A DNA stretch of 64,000 nt from Lumnitzera littorea. Its lineage: Eukaryota > Streptophyta > Magnoliopsida > Myrtales > Combretaceae. The notes beneath the pieces are model-generated. The model was not told the DNA's origin, searched no databases, and was given only the letters and a program-made list of their open reading frames with translations. Positions 49,232 to 59,499 of the stretch are shown one piece after another. Each line of letters opens with the position of its first letter. Position 1 is the first letter of the stretch. A program made the translations under genes and the position numbers. The stretch covers positions 12,167,528-12,231,527 of the forward strand of contig JAMXBB010000009.1 of NCBI GenBank assembly GCA_024138015.1. Direction: 5' to 3'.

Positions 49232-50164
49232 CTTGTTTAAGAGGTTTACATGCTAGTTTAGTAAATTCTAACTCTATTGCCTCCATAATCATTGTCTTGT
49301 AGTTAGATTTGATACTGGGAAAAAATATTCAATGATACTAATGAATAATAAGTGCCAATTATAATGTCTAATTTAAAAGAAAAAAGAAACTAAGCTTTAT
49401 ATTTTTAATGTGTTGGAATTTTATGAGTAGTTTTATGCTATTAATTAAACCAAATGACGTATCAGTACCATTGAAGTTTTTCTCAAATATTGGATAGAAA
49501 CGTTCTCTCACTCTCCAACCTAACTTGTGTTATATGGTGAAATGCATGTTTTGATTAATCATGTTAGCTTTAATAGCCTAGGCTCAACCCACTATAATAT
49601 CATGTGACCTTGTATTAAGAAAGATAATACTTTCTTAAACTTCCGATTGACTTTCACTCTCTTTTGGTAGACAATTCTCAACAACAACACTTTCACTTTA
49701 CACTTTATCTAACAACCTCAATTAAGGTTTTAGATTTGTTCTTATTTTTTGTGCAACTTAAAAGAAATTTAGATCTTTGTTTCTCTAAACTAGATCTATT
49801 TATTGATATGATTTTTTTTAAAGGATTGCTAACATAAAGTGTTTATGCATTTTTGTGAGGGTTTGGGTCTTTATCGCATTTGAGTTCTCACCAATCTTGA
49901 AAAGAAGAAGAAAATACAAGAAGTTTGCGAGGGGTTAAGGCTAGTATCCCCTTTTATTATTTTGCTATTTATACTTTGTAATATTTTTGGTACAATGTGA
50001 AGTTATTTTCTATTTACATGTACAACTACTCCATGTATTATCATATATGATCATGATGTATGCATAAGTCTCTATATATGCTAAAGTCTCATATTACAAT
50101 AAATATTGAGGCCCTCAAGTTTTTCTTTTAACCATGTCTATCACATGCATAACAATTCCTAACC
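48588..50164. other. AT-rich intergenic DNA, no gene seen
   Basis: Contains A-rich runs and the long (AT)n tract. The 3' LTR of the leftward chromovirus should lie somewhere in 49,700-50,160, but without a second copy I could not delimit it. Confidence 0.5.
49180..49227. repeat. (AT)n microsatellite, about 23 uninterrupted units
   Basis: A pure AT dinucleotide run, the longest in the window. It is self-complementary and could form a cruciform. Confidence 0.95.
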
Positions 50165-51474
50165 GTGGGTGAAACGTAGGATCAAGTCTATAAAATTCAA
50201 TTAAATCCATCCAAGTCACCTCTTTTAATGGTAAAGTTTCCAACTAAATTGGTAGTCGTGTCATTATGTTCCCTTGTTTGATAATTTGTCGACTATCCAA
50301 CACAACTAATGGTCGTGCTACAGGATGATTCTAAAAAGAAATTTAGTGGTAAATGGACGACTTTTGGCAACTCCCCTTTAGCTTTCTTCAATAAAGATAC
50401 ATGAAATATTGGGTATATCTTAGAATAAGTAAGCAACTCTAATTTATAAGCAATAAACCTAATTTTCTCTGTACTCATATAGGGTCCATAATATATGCAA
50501 GAGAGTTTGTAAGATAATCTCTTCTTAATAGATCCTTATCTATATAGTTGTAATTTGACATACATAAAATTCCTTACTTGAAAGGATCTCTCTATCCTCT
50601 TCTGATTAGCAAAATTCTTCCTATGTAATTGAGCTTGTTTAAGATTCAACTTTAGTTGTCTCAAAATGGCATCTCTTATTCTAAGCTCTTGATCAACTAC
50701 ATCAAAATAATTTGGAATAGTAAGAGAGGCTCTACTCTATAGTACTTCAAATGGTGTCATCTTAGTATTAGTATGAAAATTAGTATCAAAACAATACTTA
50801 ACCTATGGTAAAAATTTGGGTCATTCCTTTGAACAATCCATAACAAAAGCTTGTAAATACTTCTCTAAACATCTATTAAGTACTTCTGGTTATGAGTGAT
50901 ACGTTGAACTTATTTGTAGTTGTGTACTACTTAATTGAAATAATTCCCTCCAAAAATTGTTCACAAAGCCTTTGTCCTTATCTAAAATAATTGCTTTGGG
51001 AATGCAATGTAGCTTGACTACAATATTGACAAATAATTTCGTTACCTTTGATGCTGTATAAGTAGTAAGCAACATTCAAAAGTGAGAATATATAGACAAT
51101 CGGTGAATGACAACTAATATTACAAAATACCCTCCAATACATGTAAGTCAAGTAATAAAATCCATATCAACCTCTTCAAAAACTTGTTTAGGAATATTTA
51201 AAGGTTGTAAAAGTCCAACTGGTGAGATAATCAAATGTTTAATTTTTTAACATCAATAACAGTTCCCAATTCTACATTGCTTCAAAAAAAAAAAAAAAAA
51301 AAGCACTTAACCTCTTAAAAGTCTTTAAAACTCCTTTGTGACCCCCTATTGGTGCACAATGAAATTCAATAATGAGAATAGGAATAATATTGGCTTTAAA
51401 TGAAATGAATATGAGATTCCCCAAATATAAGAGTCCATTATGCACTCTAAGTGAGTAATTTCGATATATACCTA
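50165..51474 (-). pseudogene. Chromovirus integrase with chromodomain, truncated
   Basis: Read leftward on the minus strand: a zinc-finger region (51,470-51,300, 'EFHCAPIGGHKGVLKT-FKRL'), the integrase core (51,200-50,880, with 'EEVDMDFI' holding the first Asp and 'ILDKDKGFVNNFWRELF' at the second), the C-terminal 'YKLELLTYSKIYPIFHVS' (about 50,440-50,370), and a chromodomain at about 50,300-50,165 ('VTWMDLIEFYRLDPTF', where the family has ATWEDL). A chromodomain after integrase marks a chromovirus, possibly of the Reina type. Stops and an 18-bp poly-T insertion disrupt it. It ends abruptly where the Tat element's LTR starts at 51,475; upstream pol parts are not found in the window. Confidence 0.85.
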
Positions 51475-52131
51475 TGGAGGGCTAAATCTGACTCGTGGGC
51501 TTCAAGCCTAATAATGAAATGGATTTGGCTCTTTGGGCTAAGGTGATAGGGCTCAGAGAGTCAGGCCCATAAGAATCTAGGATGATCATAGGAGACTTGG
51601 CATGGAAGGCTTGAAGTAGGGCTCATTGGATCGTTTTACCCAATCTAACCTTTCTTAGTTTAGCTCACACTAATAAAATACAAAGCCCTTTATTTGGGTC
51701 TAAATCCATAGAAAAAGCCCACCTGACATCATATATAAAAGGCTTTAATTTTAGCCATTGATCTATGCCTTGATCCAACGGATCGAATCTACCTACCATC
51801 TCTTATAAATACCCTATTCATTTTATTATTTAGACAAGAGACAAATTCCCATGAATACCGTTATTCTACTAGAATTCTATTTCAAAGATCAAAATATGCA
51901 AACACCTTAAGAACACCACTTTGTTCTTCACCCATTGTAACGTTTGATGCCATCACACTCCTCTACTTATCACCTGACGTATTAGAGCTTACTAAGATCT
52001 CTTACTCCTCTTCCTTAGCCTATCCCACTTGATCATCCCATACGTGTAAATCAAATCATTTCATTAGTCATGTGAAGCGCGGTATGACACGCAACATGCA
52101 CATAACCTCTTTCAATATCGAAGCCCCTACA
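51475..52131 (+). repeat. 5' LTR of the Tat element
   Basis: A 657-bp TG...CA unit beginning TGGAGGGCTAAATC and ending GCCCCTACA. The right edge is set by the primer-binding site 7 nt downstream, and the left edge by the break in the chromovirus integrase. Two TATA-like motifs lie at 51,733 and 51,804. Confidence 0.75.
51804..51811 (+). promoter_or_regulatory. TATA box of the Tat 5' LTR
   Basis: TATAAATA about 320 bp before the LTR end. A second candidate, ATATATAAAAGG, lies about 70 bp upstream. Confidence 0.5.
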
Positions 52132-52137
52132 TTCTTT

Positions 52138-52155
52138 TGGTGACTCTACTAGGGA
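52138..52155 (+). other. Primer-binding site of the Tat element
   Basis: TGGTGACTCTACTAGGGA resembles the TGGCGACTCTGCTGGGGA primer-binding site seen in Tat/Ogre-type elements (tRNA-Arg type, by recall), with three transitions of the C-to-T or G-to-A kind. Confidence 0.65.
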
Positions 52156-52273
52156 GGAAGGATTTGACATTCACGTCATGGTACCCCCGTGAAGAAGGCC
52201 TGTTGATCTTACCAATGCTAACGATCAATAACAAGACGGTATTGTTGTTATCAGTAATCAAAATCTACCTCTA

Positions 52274-54379
52274 ATGGGAGGTACGAATCAAGGAGAGGGA
52301 GCTCAAGAAATTGTCCCCGATAATGCGTAACTAGTGCGAGAGCTACGACAAACTAATCAAAGTTTGAATGAGCTTAGGGTAATGTTTGCCCAATGTATAC
52401 TTGTTTTGACTGCCTTCACTATTGCACAATAAGGGGTAACTACTGCGAGTCTTAGCAATGTGATGTAACAATATGTTACACCAGCTTCTTAACCACTCAA
52501 TCCCTTAATTATTGGTGAGTAAGACGCTCCTAGGGCTGAGGAACAGCTTCCTACAATGGAGCCTGTCTCCACATAGTAAACCTTGCTTAAATTGGTAAAT
52601 TAGGGAAATCAAATAGGAGGCTCATCGTCTTCACTTGTCACTCTACGTATTACGATTGTTGAGTTTGTGTACCCTACCCTTATGAATTTAACTTTGACGA
52701 ATTCTATTAATGTGAACTTCACTAACCATACTCTAGTAAAGCTAGTAAGAATATAAGCATCTGCTCAGAAGGCTTCGTTTGTGACTAAAGAGGATTTGGA
52801 TGTATACATGAGGGAGATATAAGCAAAATCCATGCCAACCATCTTAGAATTGAAGCTTTCATATCATTCACGCATCGCTATCAAGCCATATCTAAAAGAA
52901 TATGTGAGTCTGAAGTTCATGTTGTATAATGGGAAGAAGGGAAGCACCAAAGAACATTTATTGAAATTCATTGAGAACCTAGAAGTCTACGACTTAAATG
53001 ATGATCTGAAGTTGAAGGAATTTTGAAAATCACTTACAGAAAAAGCTTATACGTGGTATGTTAATCTCCTACTAGGCTCAGTCAATTCATGGGGTGGAAT
53101 GTGCAGGATGTTTTTTGAAAAATTTATTTCTACTGAAGAAAGAGTGACTCTCACCGACATGGGATGAATCCATCAAAGGTCTAAGGAGGACCTCATGGAT
53201 TGTATTGAGTGGTTTAGAGAATGCTCTTTAGATATACAAGATGTTTGTGATGAGAGAGAACTAGTTAAGATTTGTATTCAAAGGATGTTCCTTGAATACG
53301 CAATCTATCTTAAGAACCTATCATTGGCTTCTTTTGCTGCATTAGTCAAGAATGCGCGAAGGACCAACAATTCGGTGGCTCGACAAAAGAATGTAGCTAG
53401 AAGGTTCAATAAGCGTACCTCGTCTATGAATGCTGCTCAAGGTAGGTCGGAAAAAGAAATAGGTGTTACAATTCAATTAGTGTAGAAGGTATTTGGGAAT
53501 ATTTGTCTGTTACGATATGCATACCTGTATATTCCCATCTTTTTAAAAATATCTAACCTCTTATTGGTTTCATTAAGCTAATCACATGATAGAATTCTTT
53601 TCTTCCTCAAAAACTTCACATAGTTTCAATTTCGTTGCTTCTTCATTATATCATATACACTGTAGCCTCAAACTCCATCCATAGCTTTCTCATTTTATTT
53701 TTCATATATACAGTAGCCTTAAACTTTTGTCCATTGCTTCTTCATTTTTTTCTTCATATACATAGTAGCCTTAAATTTCATCCATTGCTTCTTCATTTTT
53801 CTTCTCTTCATTATTTTTCTCTTCATATACAAATCTTATGACTCCAAGCCTACATTGACATATCCTTATCCAATGGCCAAGGTACATTAGATGCTGGATC
53901 AATGGCTGCATGATGGAAATCTCAAGCTCCCGAGGGTTAAATGTCTCCTTACAAATGAGGAGAAGAGCGATTCCAAGTATTGCAAATTTCACTAGATTAT
54001 CGGTCATTCAACTAAGGATTGTTTCACTCTAAAGAGAATATTCAATGAACGAGTTGCACTAGGAGAGTTGATTATAGATAACAAAAATGTCAGAAATAAT
54101 CCGCTTCCAACTCATAACGACTAGAGAGGAGCTATCAATGCTATTAGCTAGGACCCTTCCATAATTGAAGCGATCGATGTATAGCCCTTTGGAAGTTAGG
54201 AAAAGTCAATGGAAGTTCATGATGATGAGTATTTGCCTCTTGTTATAGTGTTATTAAAAACAACAAACTTTAGGAACATCTTTAACTTGCTAGGATTTGA
54301 CAAAAATTCCAGGCTTACAGTAGCGGTTGCACTTATGCAGATCTTTGAAGGTTAATATACTGAGTGTAACACAGTACAA
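52274..54379 (+). pseudogene. gag: Tat gag, many nonsense codons, no frameshift
   Basis: The ATG at 52,274 is in frame with every later domain up to 57,457. The capsid domain is at about 52,830-53,400 ('KGSTKEHLLKFIENLEVYDL', 'FFEKFISTEERVTLTDMG', 'CDERELVKICIQ'). The nucleocapsid-like 'YCKFH...GHSTKDCFTLKRIF' is at about 53,978-54,040. At least a dozen in-frame stops occur, mostly where Gln, Arg or Trp is expected. Between the capsid and nucleocapsid parts lies an extra ~330-bp stretch (53,487-53,820) with a tandem minisatellite that does not match gag, yet the downstream frame is unchanged. Confidence 0.82.
53608..53830 (+). repeat. Minisatellite inside gag, period 51-52 bp
   Basis: About four diverged units. 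The phrase GTAGCCT(C/T)AAA recurs at 53,662, 53,713 and 53,765, and 'TTGCTTCTTCAT' recurs with the same spacing. The unit length is close to a multiple of three (51), which would help keep the gag frame. Confidence 0.7.
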
Positions 54380-54391
54380 CCCACAAAGAGA

Positions 54392-54877
54392 ATGGCTAGG
54401 GTGCACGAAAATGCCATCTTATTTACTGAAGTATATACGTGTATGAAAGGCCCTAATCATAACCATCCCTTATATGTAGAAGGTGTTCTTAATGGCTATT
54501 CTGTTGAAATAACATTCATTGACAACGGTTCTTCCTTGAATATAATGCCAATGAATACATTCAAAGTTGTAGGGATTGATATCCGGTGCTTGATTAGACA
54601 ACCTATATCGATAAATGGCTTCAATCACACCTTTATTGACTATGTTGGATATGTTAATGTTGATCTTAAAGTTGAGCCTATTCATAGCACAACTACTTTT
54701 CATGTGATTGATGCGCTTGTGCAATATCACTTACTAATAGGTAAGAAGTGGTTGTACGATCACAATTTGGTTCCCTTAACGTTACATCAGTATGTTAAAG
54801 GACATTGGAATGGGAAAGACGTGTTTATTTCAGCTACAAAGAATCCTTTTGAACAACATGAGTTTTATTTTACTTAA
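54392..54877 (+). pseudogene. Tat aspartic protease, nearly intact
   Basis: An open stretch of 161 codons in the gag-pol frame, the longest stop-free piece of this element. The active-site loop reads 'FIDNGSSLNIMP' (residues about 42-53), with the catalytic Asp present and the D-x-G-S pattern kept. Further on, 'YHLLIGKKWLYDHNLVPLTLHQ' corresponds to the hydrophobic-G motif and the family's W-x-H region. The protease would release gag and pol products. It is flanked by stops, so it is not expressed as part of a polyprotein. Confidence 0.85.
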
Positions 54878-55284
54878 TCAAGATTCTTCGATAAATTTGC
54901 TAAGGATGGGGAAACAGTTATAGCCAAGCCGTCTGGTATTCCCTTGCCTACATGGGAGGAAACTTAAGAAGACCAACAAAAGAAGAAAAGGATACGTAGA
55001 TGTTGTATAGGGAGGAAAAAGAATAAGTAATCTACTAAAATTGAAAGTTTCATTAGAGAAGATGGATGGCATGTGTACCGTTTATGACGGTTTGAGGGAT
55101 CTGAGGATGTGTGCCTATCCTCTTTAGATCCCACACCAATTCAAGAAGTTTAACCTATCCCACAACAATTATAAGATCAAATGAAGCCTTAACCTAAGGA
55201 GGTAGAAGAGTTAGACCTAGCGCGATCAGGGGAGTCACGACGGCCAATATTCATTAGTAAAAGTCTCCCGTAGGAATTAAGGAT

Positions 55285-56215
55285 TCATATTACCAAGTTA
55301 CTAAAGGAGTATAAAGATGTGTTTGCATGGACCTATGAAGAAATGCCTAGGTTAGATCCCATCCTTTTAGTACATAGACTGGATATTGCTCCTGGGGCTA
55401 CTCTTGTGAAGTAAGGGCAAAGAGCTTTCCGTCTTAAGATTGAAATGCAAATCAAGCAGGAGGTAGAGAAATTGTTATGAGCTGGTTTCATAAGGCTAAT
55501 CGAATATCTTACCTAGCTTGCTAAAATTGTTCTTATAAGGAAAAAGAATGGACAAATAAGAATATGAGTGGATTTTAGGGATCTAAACAAAGCTTGCCCT
55601 AAGGATGATTTTCCTTTACCAAATGTTGACACTTTGATAGATGCAACTGTAGGTCATGAGTTTTTTTCATTCATGGATGGCTTTAGTAGATATAACCAAA
55701 TTAAGATGGCAAAAGGAGACGCAAAATGCACAACCTTTTGTACACCAGTTAGGAGCTTCTATTATATCGTTATGCCATTTGGACTTAAGAACACAAGCGC
55801 CACATATCAGAGGGCAATGACCACTCTATTTCATGACATGATGCATGATTGTATGCAGGACTATGTTGATGACATAGAAATCAAGTCTAGAAGAGCACCT
55901 AATCATTTGGTCCATTTATAAAGGGTCTTTGAATGATGTCGACTATATAAACTTCACATGAACCTTCTCAAGTGTATTTTTGGCGTGTCTTTAAGGAAGT
56001 TTCTTGGCTTTGTTGTGCATTGAAAGGGAATTAATGTTGACCCTGCAAAAGTACAAGTCATAAGATCAATGCCATCTCCTACTACCCTGAAGGAATTGAA
56101 AACCTTTATGGGAAAGGTTTCGTACATTAGAAGATTTATGCTTGCTATTGTAGGAATTTCATATCCTTTACATCAACTTTTGAAAAAAGGAGTCTTGTTT
56201 GAATGGGATTGAGTC
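55285..56215 (+). pseudogene. pol: Tat reverse transcriptase, YVDD kept
   Basis: It starts with 'EYKDVFAWTYEEMP' (about 55,305), a stretch typical of Tat reverse transcriptase. The open block 55,568-55,921 holds 'DFRDLNKACPKDDFPLPN', 'MPFGLKN' and the polymerase motif YVDD (55,862-55,873), so the metal-binding residues are intact. Stops fall at expected Gln and Arg codons before and after. The thumb region follows to about 56,215. The frame is the same as gag and protease. Confidence 0.92.
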
Positions 56216-56545
56216 CATGAAGAGGCGATGTAGAAGATTAAGACAACCCTGATTTCCCCGCTTATTATGACTATGCCTATGCCTATCAAAGGGAGACCTT
56301 TGGTCTCATATCTTACTTCTACTAATAAATCTATCGGAGCTTTGCTTGCATAAGAAGTAAAAGGTTAAGAGCAACCTTTATACTATTTGAGTCGAACCCT
56401 TCAGCGGAGCGAGGTCAATTACTTGGCTTGGGAGAAACATTATCTCGTGCTGGTATTTGCCATGCAAAAATTACGGTACTACTTTCTTGCACACAAGATT
56501 CATTTGGTGACTTGATCTGATCTAATCAAGTACTTATTGTCTTGA
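56216..56545 (+). pseudogene. Tat first RNase H
   Basis: The region after the reverse transcriptase thumb reads 'LYYLSRTLQRSEVNYLAWEK' (about 56,380-56,440), the usual RNase H core of plant gypsy pol. Four or more TAA/TGA/TAG codons interrupt it, two of them where the family has Gln (about 56,350 and 56,365). Confidence 0.8.
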
Positions 56546-56734
56546 TTAGCCTTGTCAGGATGCATAGCAAAATGGTTGCTTCTCCTTAGAGAGTTTAATA
56601 TTATGGTACAATCTCCAAAGGATATTAAGTCACAAGCTTTAGTTGATCTTTTAGCACATTTCCTAAATGTACAAGAGAGCTTGAGTATGGATGCTATACG
56701 GGTAGAGTTTCACAAGGATTCTTTCAAGATTGAA

Positions 56735-57150
56735 AAGGAAGGTGAATGGACATTGCAATTTGACGGGTCAGTAGGAAATTAAGGTTGGGGAGCTGGAATT
56801 GTATTGACATCACCTGAGGTTCATGAAGTACCATTGGCATTCAAACTTGAATTTCGATGCACTAATAATGAGGCCAAATATGAAGCATTGTTACTTGGCT
56901 TATTGTCGACGTAAGAGGTCGAAGCACATAATTTATGTGTTCGAGGTGAGTCAAACTTAATCATTAAGCAAGCTACGAGTGAGTATGGATTGAAGGAACC
57001 TATACTAACGCCTTATAAGGCTGCATTGTAGACCTTCATCAAAAAGTTCAACTCCATGCGATATGAGCACATAGCATGATCTATGAATCGATATGCTGAT
57101 GCATTGGCTACTTTAGCATCTAAAATTCCGATTCAAGATATAAGTAGGGG
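56735..57150 (+). pseudogene. Tat second (archaeal-like) RNase H
   Basis: A second RNase H fold: 'LQFDGSVG' (first Asp), 'NNEAKYEALLLGL' (Glu), 'VRGESNLIIKQA' and 'MNRYADALATLAS' (last Asp). The third acidic position is Glu (56,948-56,950) where Asp is usual, a conservative change that may impair catalysis. A second RNase H at this place is diagnostic of the Tat group, where it is thought to have been acquired additionally to the original one. Several stops are present. Confidence 0.85.
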
Positions 57151-57229
57151 TGTAAATGTCTAAGTAATAAAGAAATCTATCCCCTCTATAACATTGAATT
57201 TTCTTGAGGAATAAGAAGAGGTATAGAAT

Positions 57230-58773
57230 GATTAGTGCATCCCGGCGCATCCTAGTGCAGCCTTTGTTTCAACCTTGAAAAACTTCATCAACATTAAGGG
57301 AGTGTTGTATTATAAAGGCCTAGAAGGGGTATTGTCCTGTTGCATCGGAGGAAGGAGGCTTGTCTTAAATTGGACAAGTATCACCAGATTTGGTGTAGGG
57401 AGAAAGGGCCCCTATTATATTGATGTATTCAATGTACATGCTACTATTGGCTTTTGATGGCAAAGGATACACTCTATGTCTAAACACATTGTCCCAAATA
57501 TTTTGAATTGCCTTATCAAGGTAAATGCAATTTTGTGTCTAGTGTAGGAGACTGGAGGCGTCTGTATATTGACTACTTAGAAAATAATGTGCTACCCATG
57601 AACAATACAGATGCTAGACTCGTAAAACGCAAGGTTAGAAAGCATCTCGTGCATGAAGGTGAGCTTTATAGAGTATCATTCACGGGGAAACCCTTAAAAT
57701 GCATTGCCTCCCTTGAAACAGAAACAGTTTTGATTGAGGTGCACATTAGAGAGTATCGAGAGTATGGAGAGCATCAAAGAGGAAGAAAATTGTATTATTA
57801 TTTACTAGATAGAGGATACTATTAGCCTACAATGGAAGTAGACGCTTTCAATTTCATTAAGAGATGTGCTATTTACCAACAATACAATTACACTTCATAG
57901 TGTTACAACCTCTTGGCCTTTCTATACGTGGGTATTCGATCTCATTGTACCTATACATCCTCCATCAAAGGGATATATTTGGATCTTAGTCAAAACAGAG
58001 TGCTTTATGAAATGGGTGGAGGCAATTCCCCTAAAGAAAGCAATAGGGCCAATTGTGGCAACTTTTATAAAAGAGAACATTATATGCCGATTCGGGATCC
58101 CAAAGCACACCTTTCCGACAATGGAACTCCTTTCATCAATTCTCATGTTCAACAGTTATTGGCTTCTTATAGTATCAATCATATTAAATCAACTCCTTAC
58201 TATCTAAAAGGGAATGGGTAAGCTAAGGCAACAAACAAAAGTTTATTGAAGGTCTTTAGTTGTATGGTACACGACAATCATAAGGAATGGCATGACAAGC
58301 TGCCACTAGCACTTTGGGCCTATAGGATGTCAAAACGAAGGCTGACACAAGCAACTCCTTTTTCATTGGTGTACAGGGCTGAGGTGGTGGTTTTAGTAGA
58401 AATTTTGATTCCATCTACTAGATTAGCTGTAAATGTTGAGCTTGTGCTCAACGTACTACGGATGGTAAACTTAAAAGCATTAGATGAGAGGCATGACATC
58501 GCAAAACGTAATCTCATTAATTAACAACATATACTTGGAGTAGCTTACGATCGCTTAGTGAAGAAGTGATCATTCCAACAAGGTGACGTTGTACTTCGTG
58601 CAGCTAAGCATGTGCGCTAGGGTATTTCAGTACTGAAATTTACACCTAAGTGGGAAGGGCCTTTCATCATTGAAGAAGTCCATGAGAGTGGGGATTGTAA
58701 GCTTTAGAACCCTAAGACTGATGCCATCACAGCACCTATAAATTTCCAATACATAAAAAGGTTTCATATGTAA
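57230..58773 (+). pseudogene. Tat integrase, frameshifted, catalytic Glu lost
   Basis: The zinc-binding part spans about 57,640-57,890, where the pattern is degraded (RCAIYQQYN in place of RC-x2-CQ). The core's first Asp is at 57,938 ('WVFDLIVP'), the second at 58,117 ('DNGTPF'), and the third catalytic residue, normally Glu in GQAEA, is Lys (58,225-58,227), right after a TAA at 58,219. The reading frame shifts near 57,460-57,508, again between 57,825 and 57,866, and a third time between 57,940 and 58,117. The C-terminal 'KFTPKWEGPFIIEEVHESG' ends at a stop at 58,771-58,773. Confidence 0.88.
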
Positions 58774-59499
58774 AGAATATGATATATCACAATTTAATGA
58801 AATATGCAGCTTTAGTTATATGAGCTTGCTTTCAATCAATTGTTTTTCAAATTAACACTTAACTAAAGTAAGCATGACGTCATTGCTACTTAGTAAGAGC
58901 TTTGCCTCCTAAGGGCACAATAGCCACGAGTTCATGTTATGCTGACTAGTAAGAGTGTTGTCTCCTAGGCGCATGACATGACACCCTTTATACATAACTC
59001 AATTTCACTAGCTAATGCTCTACGCTTGATCATATCAATGGGGTTAAGAAGTGGGTAATACCCCCTTAATATGTTGAATGCAGTTTTTATTAATGATAGA
59101 TTGTAAATTGTGATCAAATGTTGCTTGTACATAAGATGTACAATGTTCTATTCTATACTCTTTTAAATGCATTTTTAAAGCCCGATCTAAAGTTATTATG
59201 ATATACATCATGATTGTGCTGCTAAATATAACGTATACTATAACTATTATGACATCCTTAATGCTCGTAAAAGAATTGAGTTAGTGTGATGATTTATTCA
59301 ACAACATAAAAGAAAAAGCATAAGAAAGTCCAAGTAATAAAGGGGAAGTGTTCCCTCATTTAGTTTTGACAAACACGCATAAAAGTTAATGCATAAATAG
59401 AAAGACTCAAATGGGGATCACTCAAGGACGAAGCACTGATCTAATAGAGGTTTTGCGATCTATGTCCCTAATACGTTTTTGCATTTCCAACTTAACTAC
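58774..59499. other. Spacer between Tat pol and the antisense ORF
   Basis: Non-coding. It contains a diverged tandem pair, TAGTAAGAG...CTCCTA (58,891-58,917 and 58,947-58,973, period 56 bp). Convergent transcripts from pol and from the antisense PMD gene would both end here, so the 3' ends of the two genes should lie in it. Confidence 0.55.

Noticed and set aside
52274..57457. Stop-codon reassignment or programmed readthrough to explain the many in-frame stops
   Set aside because: All three stops occur, many catalytic residues elsewhere are mutated, and stops fall at codons one C-to-T or G-to-A step away from Gln, Arg or Trp; ordinary decay explains it.
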